Of a stretch of 64,000 nucleotides of DNA, positions 1 to 10,668 are shown piece by piece (the first letter of the stretch is position 1; each line of letters starts with the position of its first letter). The stretch is from Oegoconia quadripuncta (Eukaryota > Arthropoda > Insecta > Lepidoptera > Autostichidae): positions 20,166,414-20,230,413 of the forward strand of contig OX438749.1 of assembly GCA_949316235.1 (NCBI GenBank). The letters are read 5' to 3'. Below the pieces are notes generated by a model. It searched no databases, was not told the DNA's origin, and was given only the letters and a program-made list of their open reading frames with translations. The translations under genes were made by a program, and so were the position numbers.

Positions 1-1124
1 TGACATCTAATTGAGTTCCATGTTCATTTAGTTATAATTTATGATTATAAGTCAAATATTACCTAACTCAGAATTATGACTAAAATATGTTATGAGACTT
101 TGTTCTTTGATAAGTTGTGTGTGACCATGAAAACGATTATTTTTAAGGCCTCAATAAACCTATTAATACTCGCTGATGCTTCGACCATGTCTAGATTATT
201 CGACGCTACTCTCCACTGATGGCGCTGGTAGGTATATGCTGTTATGCTCACGATCGAGATCCAAGGGAAGAGGCGGGTTGATTTTATTCTACTCTGCTGG
301 GAACCTATCTATCTACAGCATACATTTGGTCTTTAAATAAGTAATTGAATAGCTAAAAATGGGTAAAGCAACCGTTTTCAATATGGTTTCGTTCTATATC
401 TCCGCGGTGCGTCTTCAGCTGTTCACCAAATTTATATGAGACCACCCAGGTAAGAGACGAAAATATCAAAAAGATACCAAATGTACAAAAAAAAGCAATC
501 ATGTTGAGAACCCCCTCCTTCTATGAAGTTGGTTAAAAATTATAAATATTTTAGATATATTCTCGTATGCAAATAAATGTTATAATTTAGAAGCCTTTGT
601 CTGTCTGAAATGGCTGAACTGGTTTGAAGGCGATCTTTCTGTTTTCTTTTTTAAGTTTACGGAGATGGTTTCAGGCTATGTTTCATGGAGGTCAGAGCAG
701 TCATTTTCATAATATTTAGCTTTAACAGTCTTCTTGTTCGTCTATTGATAACTTGATATTGCCTTGGGGGTTCCTAAATATATATCGTTACGTATAATAC
801 TACATTACGGATATAAGTGTTTTATGGTAACTATGGCTAATCAATATACGCATGTATATCGTACGACGTTTTTCAACATACTTGTGAGGAAACAGAATAA
901 AAAATCACGCAGCGCGCTGCCTGCGCGGCGGGCCAGTTCGAAATTTGAAAAAGAAAAAAAATTACATTACACAGATTACAAAATAAAAACTTTTTTTAAT
1001 ATGACTCAATGTTTTCTGCGTAATTGTATTTCGTTATTAGGACTTTATTATGGATTTGATTTTGTATTCTCTGAAATAAGATGAGATAGAATTAAAAACT
1101 TAGCCTAATTATGTATACCATATA
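1..1124. other. AT-rich DNA, no gene recognised
   Basis: Open frames here are short and compositionally biased, have no recognisable domain and no splice context. The 106-codon frame starting at 764 is rich in Lys/Phe/Tyr from A/T runs. I see no gene or classified repeat. Confidence 0.5.
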
Positions 1125-1256
1125 CATTTTTTTTATATGAACAACGGGTTAGCACTTTACCTCAATCGCACCTGATGTTAAGTGAAGATGAGGCCGAAGG
1201 TGGAAGCGTACTGACCCGGAAACCCCATCTTATTTCGGGAACTGGATATCTTATCA
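1125..1256 (-). repeat. SINE-C 3' fragment
   Basis: Read on the minus strand this is the 3' third of the SINE-C family: the GGGTTTCCGGGTCAGTACGC-type segment, then AACATCAGGTGTGATTGAGG-like sequence and a poly(A) run, which appears as poly(T) at 1125. The tRNA-like head is absent, so the copy is 5'-truncated. Confidence 0.75.
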
Positions 1257-1717
1257 TTTGAAGCATATTTCATTACTGATCTCCATAACACATGGAGATC
1301 AGCGATATTTTATTCACCGGGCTAATGGTGTTATCACTTGGCTGTATGAGATTTATGTTCTTTGCCATAGCAATTAGTGCGGTTATAAAATATAACTTCA
1401 CTGTTTGCGTTTATAACACACGCGTGTTTTATAAACTGCTTGATATATCTAAAAGCGGTGAAATTACATCTACTTTACGAGAAAGTATGTTGAAAAATAT
1501 ATTACGATGTAAGAGCTGTAAATATTTGCACTTAAAAGGTCGTTCACTTCTGTCATGCAACATTATTTAACGCATACGCTGCCCAATGGAGCATGTGCAA
1601 TCGGACTGGACTGCATAATGAAACTGTCTGGGACCATGCACTTAACTAGCCCGGGGTAAAGACCTTGGTAACATCAAGGTTAGATGAGACTTTCTTCGAA
1701 AACTGCAACAGAAATTA

Positions 1718-1905
1718 AATGGTTTGGTGTAGTGGTTAGAAACTCTGACTGCTATACCAAACGGTCGCAGGTTCGAATCCTGCTAGAGGCATGTTTGTAT
1801 GTAAGTACAGGCATGTGTTCCCGAGTTATGGACGCTTGTCATTTATGTATTTATTTAGAAAAAATAATTTGTGTAGTTTATGAGTAAACTACATAAATAG
1901 TGCCA
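1718..1905 (+). repeat. SINE-A, 5' portion
   Basis: The tRNA-derived head is intact, with box A-like TGGTGTAGTGGTTAGAAACT and box B-like GGTTCGAATCC. The family-specific CCGAGTTATGGA segment follows. The TAGATGGCGCTGTGTG 3' end is missing. It is a retroposed SINE head, not a tRNA gene, because the same SINE body follows the head at many other sites. Confidence 0.75.
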
Positions 1906-2159
1906 CGGAAATGTAAATGTCTCATAAATAGTTCTTCAAAATCAACGAAGTTATTTAGATGTGTTTGTGAAAAGGGGAAGCGCAGATAACGGACTCTTTG
2001 TATAATTACTCACATTATTGGGATAAGAATATGCTATGCTTTAATTCAGGGTATGGTCTGCCTATATACCAAATTTTATCCAAATCCGTTTCGCCGTCAT
2101 TGAGCAACCAACGTGCGATTGAAGGTAGTTTGTAAGGTTAATTGCATAAACTTCTGAGA

Positions 2160-2365
2160 TTTATTCCGTTACCTATATTTTCAACTACCGACGAAAAACG
2201 ACGGGTGTAATGTGTTTGACCGTGTTGTGAGTGTGTCCAGTCTTTGCCCGGATATATCTCAGTTACACGTGGCCAGATTTGAGTAAAGAGTACAAGAGGG
2301 GGACAGGCTCTTACTCGTACCTATATGTTTGATGAAAATCGGTTAATTCATTTGGAAGATATTTA
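2160..2365 (-). repeat. Family H dispersed repeat
   Basis: The minus strand shares segments such as TTTTCATCAAACAT, a GTCCCC stretch, and AGATA followed by CCGGGCAAAGACTGG with copies near 39820, 47490 (interrupted) and 57835. The copies are diverged. No coding frame is visible and the class is unknown. Confidence 0.5.
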
Positions 2366-2429
2366 GTTTTAAAGACAGGTTTGATGTCTTAGTCTCTCGA
2401 GGGTTTGCTAATTTTTTAAATATTTAACA

Positions 2430-2735
2430 GTTAAGACGCGGTAACCCAGTTTCGGAAGTCCGGGTTCGATTCCCAAGCAAGCCATGCACCAATGAGTTTG
2501 TAAATTTAATTTAATTACTTGTGTGCATTTATCCGACTGCTCTTAAACGGTGAAGGAAAACATCGTGAGGAAAGTTACTTGCCTGAGAAATAAAAAATTG
2601 TAAGGCATGTGAAGTCCCCAACCCGCATTGGCCAGCGTGGCGGACTATGGCCCATACTCCCGCATTATACGAGGCTAGGGAAGGGAGGTAATCCCTGAAA
2701 TGGGATGTTTACGGGCTGAGACGACCGAGCAACAA
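2430..2735 (+). repeat. SINE-D, near full length
   Basis: A tRNA-like head (GTTAAGACGCGG, then GGTTCGATTCCCA) is followed by the family body: TTATCCGACTGCTC, GAAGTCCCCAACCCGCATTGG, TATACGAGG and GGGATGTTTACGGGCTGA. Other copies are at 15988, 38323 and 51010. Confidence 0.75.
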
Positions 2736-3006
2736 AGAAACATTCAAACTTTCGCATTTACTTAGAAGTTAGATACTATGGGAAAATATGAATCAAGGCC
2801 AGCAGTAGCACAGTTAAATAGCGTTAATAGGTATAGTGTACCTACATATGTGTAGGTATATCGCTATATAATATTATTGATAAGCTCGACCCCCATGTCA
2901 CAGGATCGGAAGCCTTATCTTTATTCCGATAACGAGGTCATACAAATATGCTGTAGGTTCCGTCTGGTGTGTTGCCAGGGATGTCATAGAAATGCAAAAT
3001 TGGGGT

Positions 3007-3028
3007 CTAACCTAACCTAACCTAACCT
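3007..3028. repeat. Short (TAACC)n tract
   Basis: About four tandem TAACC units, the complement of the insect telomeric unit TTAGG. The tract is too short to mark a telomere or a subtelomeric array. Confidence 0.7.
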
Positions 3029-3068
3029 GGAACCAGGCGAGGGACATCTGTCAAGATCATAATCATAA

Positions 3069-3678
3069 GAAGCTTTCCATCTCACTCCCCTCGGGGAGTA
3101 AGGAAAATTGTACCGGGGTTGGTGACCCCCTGCAATAGTTGCCCTCGCTGCCCGTAGCTGCGGGCAGGGCGTTGGGTTGTCGGTGGTTGCCCAGTTGTCG
3201 GATCCTCTTCGGACCCGGGACTCCGTCTACGTGTCTGGCTGCACTAGCTCCCTTGGTAGGGCTCGGACTCTGGCTTCTGGAGGGCGTGAGTGCAGAGGAG
3301 CGATGTTCTGCAGCAGGGGGTGCGAGGAGTTGTCAGCTCCGTCGTACATCTTCCTGGCGAGGCGGCCGATGAATGTGTCCAGGCTCTCGAGCTGGAGGTC
3401 CCTCATTATGGTGTCGTTTCGCACGAAGCGGGGGGCGGCGGTGAGGGTGCGCAGGGTGGCAGTCTCCTGGGCGCGGAGTTTCTTCTTGTTGGTGGCCGAC
3501 GTTAGGGCGTACCAAGCAGGTGCCGCGTACGTTAGGCGGGACCGGATGTACATCTTGTATATCCCCAGCTTCGTGCGAAGCGGGAGGCTGGATGAGAGCA
3601 CTGGACGGAGTAGTGCGCGAGCAGTCTTCACTCGCTGTACGACGTCGCTGACATGGTGGTGCATACGGAGTCCCCGGT
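3069..3678 (-). mobile_element. 5'-truncated Jockey-like LINE with 12-bp target duplication
   Basis: The minus-strand frame 3688 to 3227 encodes the region after the reverse transcriptase catalytic core in Jockey-type non-LTR elements: LPLRTKLGIYKMYIRSRLTY, then AAPAWYAL, then RTLTAAPRFVRNDTIMRDL. The catalytic core itself is missing because of 5' truncation. The fragment is flanked by perfect 12-bp direct repeats, TCATAATCATAA, at 3057-3068 and 3679-3690. The local G+C is far above its surroundings, as expected for inserted coding DNA. The frame ends near 3227 and the remaining 3' part is untranslated. The copy cannot move by itself. Confidence 0.85.
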
Positions 3679-3859
3679 TCATAATCATAAAATATTTTGT
3701 TGCTATTTTATAGATGTTATGTTTAAGTAGGTATATTTGTCTATTGATCTATGTATGTATGTGTATGTAAATATATGAAATTTATTCACGTAGTTTGTAT
3801 CTGCATCCCTATTTAATACCGCACAACCTACCTATTTCAAATGTACTGTCCTTATACCC

Positions 3860-3960
3860 AAAGGTTGCCTGGAAGAGATCGCTTTTAGTGATAAGGTCGC
3901 CAAATTGTATATTCTGTTCTTACAATAAAGTGTATTTGTATTGTATTGTAATAAAACAGA
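3860..3960 (+). repeat. LINE 3' tail fragment
   Basis: GGTTGCCTGGAAGAGATCGC, TAAGGTCGCC and ACAATAAAGTGTATTTGTAT form a typical 3' end of lepidopteran CR1/Jockey-like LINEs. Related tails occur on the opposite strand at 9990-10115 and 19190-19240. No coding sequence remains. Confidence 0.6.
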
Positions 3961-4451
3961 CGCCCAAAAAGTTTAAGAGGGTTTATTCCGCGTGGGATTC
4001 CATTCAAACTTTCAAGTCCTTTTTCGAAATGAATAAACCGTCTCTAATAAAATTTTATATGAATAAAGCAGGTATATAAATATACACACAAATAACATCA
4101 CATCTTGAATGACGCTAACCCATTGATGTGCAAAAAAACACGGCAGCCGGGAAACATACATCTCTGTGTATATATACATTGAGAAACTCCTATTTAGTAA
4201 GTCGGTTTATAATAGGTGTAACTATCATAAAATCCATTTCATTTAAGGCTATAAGTATGAGTACATATTAGTAGATATTATGTTTACAGCAGATATTGTA
4301 TCGCAGACCAGCAACAAGGGGCAATAAACAAACCATTTGATAATGCTAACTGCTTTAAGGCGTCACTCGATCGATAACAAAATATTTTTTTTAAATTATG
4401 TTTAGTTCTCTCGAGCATCGATTCTCTGGAGTCAAGCAGAGCTTGTGCAAC

Positions 4452-4655
4452 TCAGCAGAGTTTTGGTTGGTGGTAGGGCATTTTAAAATGCCCGCCTGGC
4501 TAGCTACCACCGTCTTATCTAAATCTGCCGCCAAGCAGCAATGTTAATAGCATTGTTGTGTTCCGGTTGTCAGAGATAAGATAGCCAGTCCCCCAAATGT
4601 GTTGGGGTTTCCGGGTCAGTACGCTTCCACTTTCGACCTCATCTTCACTAGACAA
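4452..4655 (+). repeat. SINE-C, 5'-truncated
   Basis: It starts inside the body (TTTTGGTTGGTGGTAGGGCA) and runs through the Lys-like CCGCCAAGCAGCAATGTTAA segment and GGGTTTCCGGGTCAGTACGC. It stops at CTTCACT, before the terminal poly(A). Confidence 0.75.
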
Positions 4656-4760
4656 ATAGACAAATAGACAAAGTGACCATTTAATTTACAACAATCTAAT
4701 CGGCTGTTACATAATGTTGAAAAGAGGGATGTATTTTGGGACATGGAAACACTGTCCGCC

Positions 4761-4925
4761 GATTCACGTTTCGTCGAAATAACTGTTGACCGCTCATATT
4801 CTACATAGACTTAACTGTTGATAGAATCACGTTTCGTTGAAACCACTACTGACCGAAGACATTTTATACAGAACGGACTCTTAATCGATTCACGTTTCGT
4901 CGAAAGCTTAATTGATCGATGCTCC
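4761..4925. repeat. 63-bp tandem repeat, three diverged units
   Basis: The motif GATTCACGTTTCGTCGAAA, with small changes, recurs at 4761, 4824 and 4887, exactly 63 bp apart. ACTGTTGA/CTGACCG-type sequence lies between the copies. Confidence 0.75.
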
Positions 4926-5114
4926 TTTTTATAGATTGTAAGGGAGGTTTAGTAGGAAACATGAGAAACAACGCACGAGCGAGTCATAGAATTTAATAGC
5001 GTGCGTCTGGCTTTGAGTGGCAATAGTGAAAACTTGGTCAGTAAATTACTATATACGATAGTTTTGACATGAAGGAACTTCTTTGCACTAACTCAATCTG
5101 CTCTGTTAGCATGA

Positions 5115-5215
5115 CAGGACGTATATGTCGCGCGAGATAATATTTGTCCTGCTCATTCGCTTGGACGAAATATACAACTAACTCCTACGTCGCGCGCGAC
5201 AAACGATATCAGAGA
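5115..5215 (+). repeat. Dispersed repeat with TGTCGCGCGAGA ends
   Basis: The segment contains TATTTGTCCTGCTCATTCGC, TTGGACGAAATATACAACTA and CCTACGTCGCGCG. The same blocks in the same order lie at 34100-34210, so this is a mobile or duplicated element, probably non-autonomous. Class not determined. Confidence 0.65.
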
Positions 5216-5995
5216 GAATGTTGTGAAGAAAGCATCCTCTAGTCAGCTGATGTCATTCATAAACACCCAAAAGAGCTCGCGATCCCTAAGTTCGCAAATG
5301 TCCATGGTCGCATTCTTCGGTATGTAATATCATTGATGACTATTTCTTCGATTTATTCTGTATTCGCCTTAACTGAGGCATTTTATTTTAATGAATGGCC
5401 ATATCTTACAACAACGGTACTGTACGCTTGGTTACGTTGACTGAATCGTGTGTAAGATCTTATGAAAATAATCAGTGAGAAGTGATTTGCTGTTTTAAAA
5501 TTGTGAATTGAAGGTAGGTAAACATGTATCCATTAAAAAGTTTAATCGACTTAGACATCTTTGACGATCGTTACCTCGATTCCTCGATGATGATTAATTG
5601 ATTGATTGAGCATTTATTAATTACACATTGGTAATGAATAGGTACAAATTCCTTATTTTGGAAAAAAAAAAATAACTTCTTTTATATAGAGCGTAACGTC
5701 AAAAAGATTATCTTTGTTTATCAGTTACCTAGTTTCATTATTACCTATTTGTTAGTTTTTCTTCTACATACAAGTTAAATAAATAAGGTTGAGACTTCCT
5801 AGTAAGTATATATTACCTGTGGCAGGAAGTCTAGCTCCTCCATAAGAAACTTGTAAAATGATTAGGAAAGAAATATAGTTATAAAGAAACATGTCCTTGA
5901 CTTTTGATGAAATGTGTGTGTGTACGAGTATGTTTATGTGTGTGCATGTGAATCCATAGCATAGGCATTGCCTAGTTTTGAACTAGATAACTTGT
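5216..5995. other. No gene recognised
   Basis: AT-rich sequence without convincing open frames, splice-bounded coding segments or a classified repeat. Confidence 0.5.
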
Positions 5996-5997
5996 AA

Positions 5998-6290
5998 TTG
6001 GTGTATTTACCCGACTGTCCGAAGAAGGAGTGTAATGTTTTTCAAGTGTATGTATGTAGATTTCTATGTTACCTCCTTTAACCAAAACTGCTTGACCGAT
6101 TTCGAAGTGCATTGCAGTGCAGTGTCGTTAGACTCGCCTTGATCCCTGGACCTGCAGTCTCGACCTGCGGGGGCAGGAGTGCCATAGTACATATATATAG
6201 TACACACATTTTATGGTAAGAAATCCAATATGGTGCGATATTGGATTTTCCAACATGAAATGCAAAATATGCTATCGGGTTTTTTGCATT
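5998..6290 (-). repeat. Family G dispersed repeat
   Basis: Its ends are TACCCGACTG with GTAATGTTTTTC on one side and GCAAAATATGC with CGGGTTTTTT on the other. The interior has TGTCGTTAGACTCG and TTTTATGGTAAGA. The same ends and interior recur at 25645, 37730, 49240 and 54125. No protein remnant was seen and the class is unknown. Confidence 0.6.
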
Positions 6291-6849
6291 AAAACTTATA
6301 TTGTTATTTAATTGAGTTAATTATATGGAAAGCTTAATTATTGGAATAATATTTATTTTCATTAGGTTTCTGCCGGCGGATTCGCTTGCGTGGAGTTTAC
6401 TTTATCGCAGACTTTTTAGGCGTATGTCCTTCTACCTCTCAGCCAAATTTCTAAATGATCGGTTAGCAGTTTAGGTGTAAAAGCCGGACAGATAGACTAT
6501 CGCATTTATAATATTAGTATGGAATATATTCCCATTTTAATGTTTCCATGGCTTTAATAATTTTGGATAGTGTCTTATCTGTTAATGAAAACACCATGTC
6601 AATAATAAAATCATGTCATAACATTGTTATTATTATTATCCTCTAATCTTTACTAGGAAAGGCAACGTAATTTTATGGCTTAAATACGTACGGTTAGCAA
6701 AATAAACTCTTAGCAGTTCATTATTTTTTGTAATTTTGGGACATCACCCTTATTAAGTGGGAATGGGGATGTATAAATGGTATACTGAATTTCATACTGA
6801 ATACTGAAGTTTACTCATCATTAAAATTTTAATTGAAATCAACTCCGCG

Positions 6850-6950
6850 ATGTATTCGACCATCGATCAAACATCATCCGAACAGCTAAGGCATGGAACT
6901 CCCTTCCGGCGTCAGTCTTTCCTGAATCCTACAACCATGGGATCTACAAA
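6850..6950 (+). mobile_element. LINE coding remnant (AWNSLPASVFP type)
   Basis: One frame contains AKAWNSLPASVFPES-like sequence, typical of the C-terminal end of several insect non-LTR retrotransposon proteins. It is cut off at an oligo(A) run near 6950. A longer relative is at 40255-40490. Confidence 0.6.
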
Positions 6951-7077
6951 AAAAAAAAACGATTTTCGGTGTAGTGGTAATTCAGTATACCATTATACAT
7001 TCTGGAAATGGACTGTATCGTCAAATTAGATAAATAGTAAAGCTTTTTCTGCAAGCATAATTCTAATCTATATAACT

Positions 7078-7320
7078 AAATATCTATGGACATACACAGC
7101 GCCATCTAGTTTCACACTAAGCAACTAGGACTCTATTCTTGATACAAGATGGTTGATACCCCCTACACCTATACATTTTTTTTGTAAATGAATAGGTACA
7201 TCCATAACTTTAATACACGTGTCCGTATTCATTATAGACACATATGTCCCTAGCGGGATTCGAACCAGCGACCTTCAGGTATAGCAGCCCGTGTTTTTAT
7301 CCACTATACCAAACAAGTCG
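7078..7320 (-). repeat. SINE-A, full length
   Basis: Read on the minus strand, the tRNA-like head (GACTTGTTTGGTATAGTGGA; GGTTCGAATCCCGC is degraded here) leads to the CTAGATGGCGCTGTGT 3' end. Both ends are present, with moderate divergence. Confidence 0.8.
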
Positions 7321-7419
7321 TCTATTAATAATATAAATTTATAAAGAATCTAAAAATGAAACCTAAACCATTCATTCTGTTTTTTTTTTAATGAAAAAAA
7401 ATTTTTTTTTGTGTGAAGA

Positions 7420-7690
7420 TTTATGTGAACATGAGGTCGAAGGTGGAAGCGTACTGACCCGGAAACCCCAACACATTTGGTGGACTGGCTATCTTATCTC
7501 TGACAACTGGAACACAACAATGCTATTAACAATTGCTGCTTGGTGGCAGATTTAGATAAGATGGTGGTAGACATTTAAAATGCCCTACCACCAACCAAAC
7601 CGAGTACTTAAACATGTACCCCGCTGGGGATCGAACCCGCTACCTCCGAATCGTAAACCAAATGTTGTTTACTTTGAGCCACGGAGGCGT
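7420..7690 (-). repeat. SINE-C, nearly full length
   Basis: The minus strand contains the CGCCTCCGTGGCTCAAAGTA head, box B-like GGTTCGATCCCCAGCGGGG, and the body through GCTTCCACCTTCGACCTCAT. The extreme poly(A) end is degraded. Confidence 0.8.
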
Positions 7691-7849
7691 TAAATAATTC
7701 AATCTGTGCCTAAACCTCGCTTATTCCAGTTCTATTACTCCATGATCGGAATATAAACACACCGTTTCAGTGAATTCCAATTGTTTGTTACGTATTTGAA
7801 TTTCAAAATTCGTTACCAAAAGGTCCCAGAAATGTGCGACCTCGAATTC

Positions 7850-8130
7850 TATTAGTTTTTTTACCGTAAGGAAAAAATAGGGCATATTATGTAAGTCAAA
7901 TAGAAGGTATTGGCATAGGTAGTTTAACTTTTTTTTTTTAAAACCATCATCGACTGTTGCTCCTCCCGGAGATTGATATGCGACTGGGGGGATTCGTAGG
8001 GTTCCTATCATGTGAAATTAATTTGGAATTAATTTTTTTTAAATTTATTTAATTTTATGATGTAATTAATTATCTGGAATAGGCTACAAACGCGACCGTC
8101 AAATGACACAACGGTTTAATCGATGATGGT
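7850..8130 (+). mobile_element. M3 MITE, partial copy
   Basis: It shares GTTTTTTTACCGTAAGGAAA, AATAGGGCATATTA, TTGATATGCGACTGG, TCGTAGGGTTCCTAT and GGAATAGGCTACAAA with the complete M3 element at 33298-33920, in the same order. The outermost CCGGATGAG terminus is missing on the left. Confidence 0.65.
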
Positions 8131-8145
8131 TTTGAAAAAAAAAAC

Positions 8146-8370
8146 TACTGATTACGAACAACATTCCACTAGGAACCATTGCCGAATTCGGCCGAAAATT
8201 TACAAAGTAAAAAGGTGGTTTCAGAATGTTTTTTTTTATGCACAACGGGTTGGTACTTGACCTCAATCACACCTGATGTTAAGTGAAGATGAGGTCGAAC
8301 GTGGAAGCGTACTGACCCGGAAACCCCAACACATTTGGATGTGTGGGCAACCGAAAATTTTTTGATAGTT
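8146..8370 (+). mobile_element. M2 MITE fragment split by a SINE-C fragment
   Basis: ATTACGAACAACATTCCAC, GAATTCGGCCGAAAAT and GGTGGTTTCAGAATG match the M2 family at 32880-33155 and 48122-48483. The M2 sequence resumes after a SINE-C insert with GGGCAACCGAAAATTTTTTG. The insert is at 8228-8342. Confidence 0.6.
8228..8342 (-). repeat. SINE-C 3' fragment inserted in M2
   Basis: The minus strand starts at CCAAATGTGTTGGGGTTTCC and ends with the poly(A) tail. The same truncation point recurs at 10558, 14227 and 46695. Confidence 0.8.
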
Positions 8371-8384
8371 GAATGACTATAGTT

Positions 8385-8575
8385 TTTTTTTATATGAGAG
8401 GGTGGCAAACGAGCATGCGGGTCACCTGATGGAAAGCAATCACCGCCGCCCATGGACACCCGCAACACCAAAAGGGTCACAGATGCGTTGCCGGCCTTTG
8501 AGGAAGGTGCGATGTAGGCTCGTTTCTTGAAGGTTCCAATGTCGTACTCGTTCGGGAATACCGCTGCCGGAAGAA
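8385..8575 (-). mobile_element. LINE 3' end, copy 1
   Basis: The minus strand encodes the short C-terminal stretch after [13 protein letters not shown] and a GC-rich 3' region containing GATTGCTTTCCATCAGGTGA. It is 5'-truncated at about 8575. It is almost identical to copy 2 at 8897-9245. Confidence 0.7.
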
Positions 8576-8896
8576 GTACGTAAATAAGCCTACTAATATA
8601 TAAATGAATATAGAAATGAATATAAAAATGAATATATTCATTTTTATGCGTGCTTCCTTAGGAAAAGTGCCCACTTAGTACATACTAAGGTTAAGCTACC
8701 TTTATCTGGTTTTTATTACTGTAATGTAGTCTAAATGATGTGTACTACTTTTGTATTAACTACTTATAAATATGCCACACACATGGCTGGAGAAACAAAT
8801 AAACGTTTATCTATCTATCTATCTATCATATATAAATAAACAATGGTTATTGACAGGACCTAAGATGATGCTCTTTTGTATTTTTATATAGGTTAT

Positions 8897-9245
8897 TTTT
8901 TTTATATGAGAGCGCGGCAAACGAGCATGCGGGTCACCTGATGGAAAGCAATCACCGCCGCCCATGGACACCAAAAGGGTCACAGATGCGTTGCCGGCCT
9001 TTGAGGAAGGTGTAGGCTCGTTTCTTGAAGGTTCCAATGTCGTACTCGTTCGGGAATACCGCTGCCGGAAGTCCGTTCCACAGGGTGGTCGTACGTGGTA
9101 AGAAGTTTCTTGAGAAACGTACAGTGGTAGACTTCCACTCATCCATGTGATGTGGATGGAAATTTAATTTTCGGCGAGAAGTGTATCGGTTAAATTGAGC
9201 AGCGGGTATTAGCTCGAACAGTTCTTCAGAACACTCCCCATATTA
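8897..9245 (-). mobile_element. LINE 3' end, copy 2, with C-terminal coding remnant
   Basis: The minus-strand frame 9146-8952 reads [20 protein letters not shown], then [20 protein letters not shown] and [14 protein letters not shown]. This is the C-terminal tail of a non-LTR retrotransposon ORF2, a family common in Lepidoptera. The 3' untranslated part ends at the T-run near 8897. Reverse transcriptase is absent. Confidence 0.75.
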
Positions 9246-9625
9246 ATTTCCCCATTATAATAATAAAGCCACAAAGAAAGTAATGCGATTTTTTCTAAAA
9301 AGAAATAGATTTTTTTGATGACTGTATCGGTTATCAGCTTCCTATCAGTAGGTATAATAAACTAGTGCCTTGCACTGAGGAGGCACATTCCGAGCAATGT
9401 TCAATAATGAGTAATCGTGTATAAATGAACTGAATAAAATTAACAGTATCTACTAACACAGTATTACTTTTTGTTTGTGCTAGTGTGTGTAAAATGTAAT
9501 AAATAATAGTACTGCTTTAGCCAAGTGGAGTTTTGGGAAATTGTTTAAAATATTTTTGATATTTAAAATCGTTAGCAGCCAATTAAAAGTAAGTTACAAG
9601 TTTTTGTTAAATGTCTGTATGTAAC
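9246..9625. other. No gene recognised
   Basis: AT-rich sequence with no supported feature. Confidence 0.45.
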
Positions 9626-9629
9626 ACCC

Positions 9630-9960
9630 TTTTTTTTATGCACGACGGGTTCGTACTTGACCTCAATCACACCTGATGTTAAGTGAAGATGAGGTCGAAA
9701 GTGGAAGCGTACTGACCCGGAAACCCCAACATATTTGGTCGACTGGCTATCTTATCTCTGACAACCGGAACACAGTAATGTTATTAATATTGCTGCTTGG
9801 CGGCAGATTTAGATAAGATGGTGGTAGCTAGCCAGGCGGACATTTAAAATGCCCTACCACCAACCAAACCGAGTAGTTAAACATGCACCCCGCTGGGGAA
9901 CGAACCCGCGACCTCCGAATCGTAAACCCAATGTTGTTTACATTGACCCACGGAGGCGGT
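9630..9960 (-). repeat. SINE-C, full length
   Basis: Both ends are present on the minus strand: head CGCCTCCGTGGGTCAATGTA, body and poly(A). It is one of the best-preserved copies in the window. Confidence 0.85.
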
Positions 9961-9989
9961 GATAATCCTCGTAGATTATAAATAATAAT

Positions 9990-10115
9990 AATAATACAAT
10001 ACAATACAATACAAATACTCTTTATTGCGCAAAATAATTTACAATAATTTTGATGATAACAATAGAACACAATTAGGCGGTATTATCACTAAAAGCGATC
10101 TCTTCCAGACAACCC
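9990..10115 (-). repeat. LINE 3' tail fragment
   Basis: The minus strand has CTGGAAGAGATCGCTTTTAG, GATAATACCGCC and then a GCAATAAAGAGTATTTGTAT end with TTGTA-type repeats. It is the same tail type as at 3860. Confidence 0.65.
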
Positions 10116-10379
10116 ACAGCTACGGGACATTTGTAGGTAGAAAAACTCTTTATATTAGAAATGAGCCATCCATATGCTGTTAGTAAACTTAAAAAATAGT
10201 AACAAGTAATATTATTATACACCTTTCTCAGCATGCCCTATGAGTCTCGAGCAGAGGCCTCTGTCTCTGTGTCCAGTGACGCAGTATAGGGCAGTCTATC
10301 TTATCAGCTATTATGCTCTGAAGATGAAATCATACACTCAACATCACACTATCGGTCTTTGAAAAATTAGTGGTTGACT

Positions 10380-10484
10380 TTGAAAGATAGAATCAGGAAT
10401 AGCGTAATTAGGGAGTTAAGTAGTATGAAACAAGACGTAGTGACAAAGCTGAGATGGTTTGGACAAGTGGAGAGGATGGATAAT
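10380..10484 (+). mobile_element. RTE-like LINE coding fragment
   Basis: A 35-codon stretch reads LKDRIRNSVIRELSSMKQDV, then VTKLRWFGQVERMDN. The WFGxVERM motif is a signature of the region after the reverse transcriptase in RTE-type elements. It is joined directly to a SINE-A fragment. Confidence 0.7.
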
Positions 10485-10668
10485 TAAATAAATAAATATC
10501 CTTAGACATACACACAACCCCATCTAGTTCCACAGTAACTATAAGCTTGCGTTGTGGATACCAAATGTGTTGGTGTTTCCGGGTCAGTACACTTCCACCT
10601 TCACCCTCATCTTCACTTAACATCGGGTGTGATTGAGGTCAAGTACCAACCCGATGTGCATAAAAAAA
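10485..10668. repeat. Chimeric SINE: SINE-A 3' end (-) fused to SINE-C 3' end (+)
   Basis: 10485-10557 is the 3' part of SINE-A in minus orientation (ATCCTTAGACATACACACA). At 10558 it changes to plus-strand SINE-C starting at CAAATGTGTTGG and ending with CCCGATGTGCATAAAAAAA. Either SINE-C inserted into SINE-A and the rest was lost, or the two were joined by template switching. Confidence 0.7.

Noticed and set aside
3007..3028. Telomeric repeat (TAACC)n, and GGTTAGGTTAGG near 57225
   Set aside because: Only two to four units, flanked by ordinary sequence and, at 57225, inside a transposable element.
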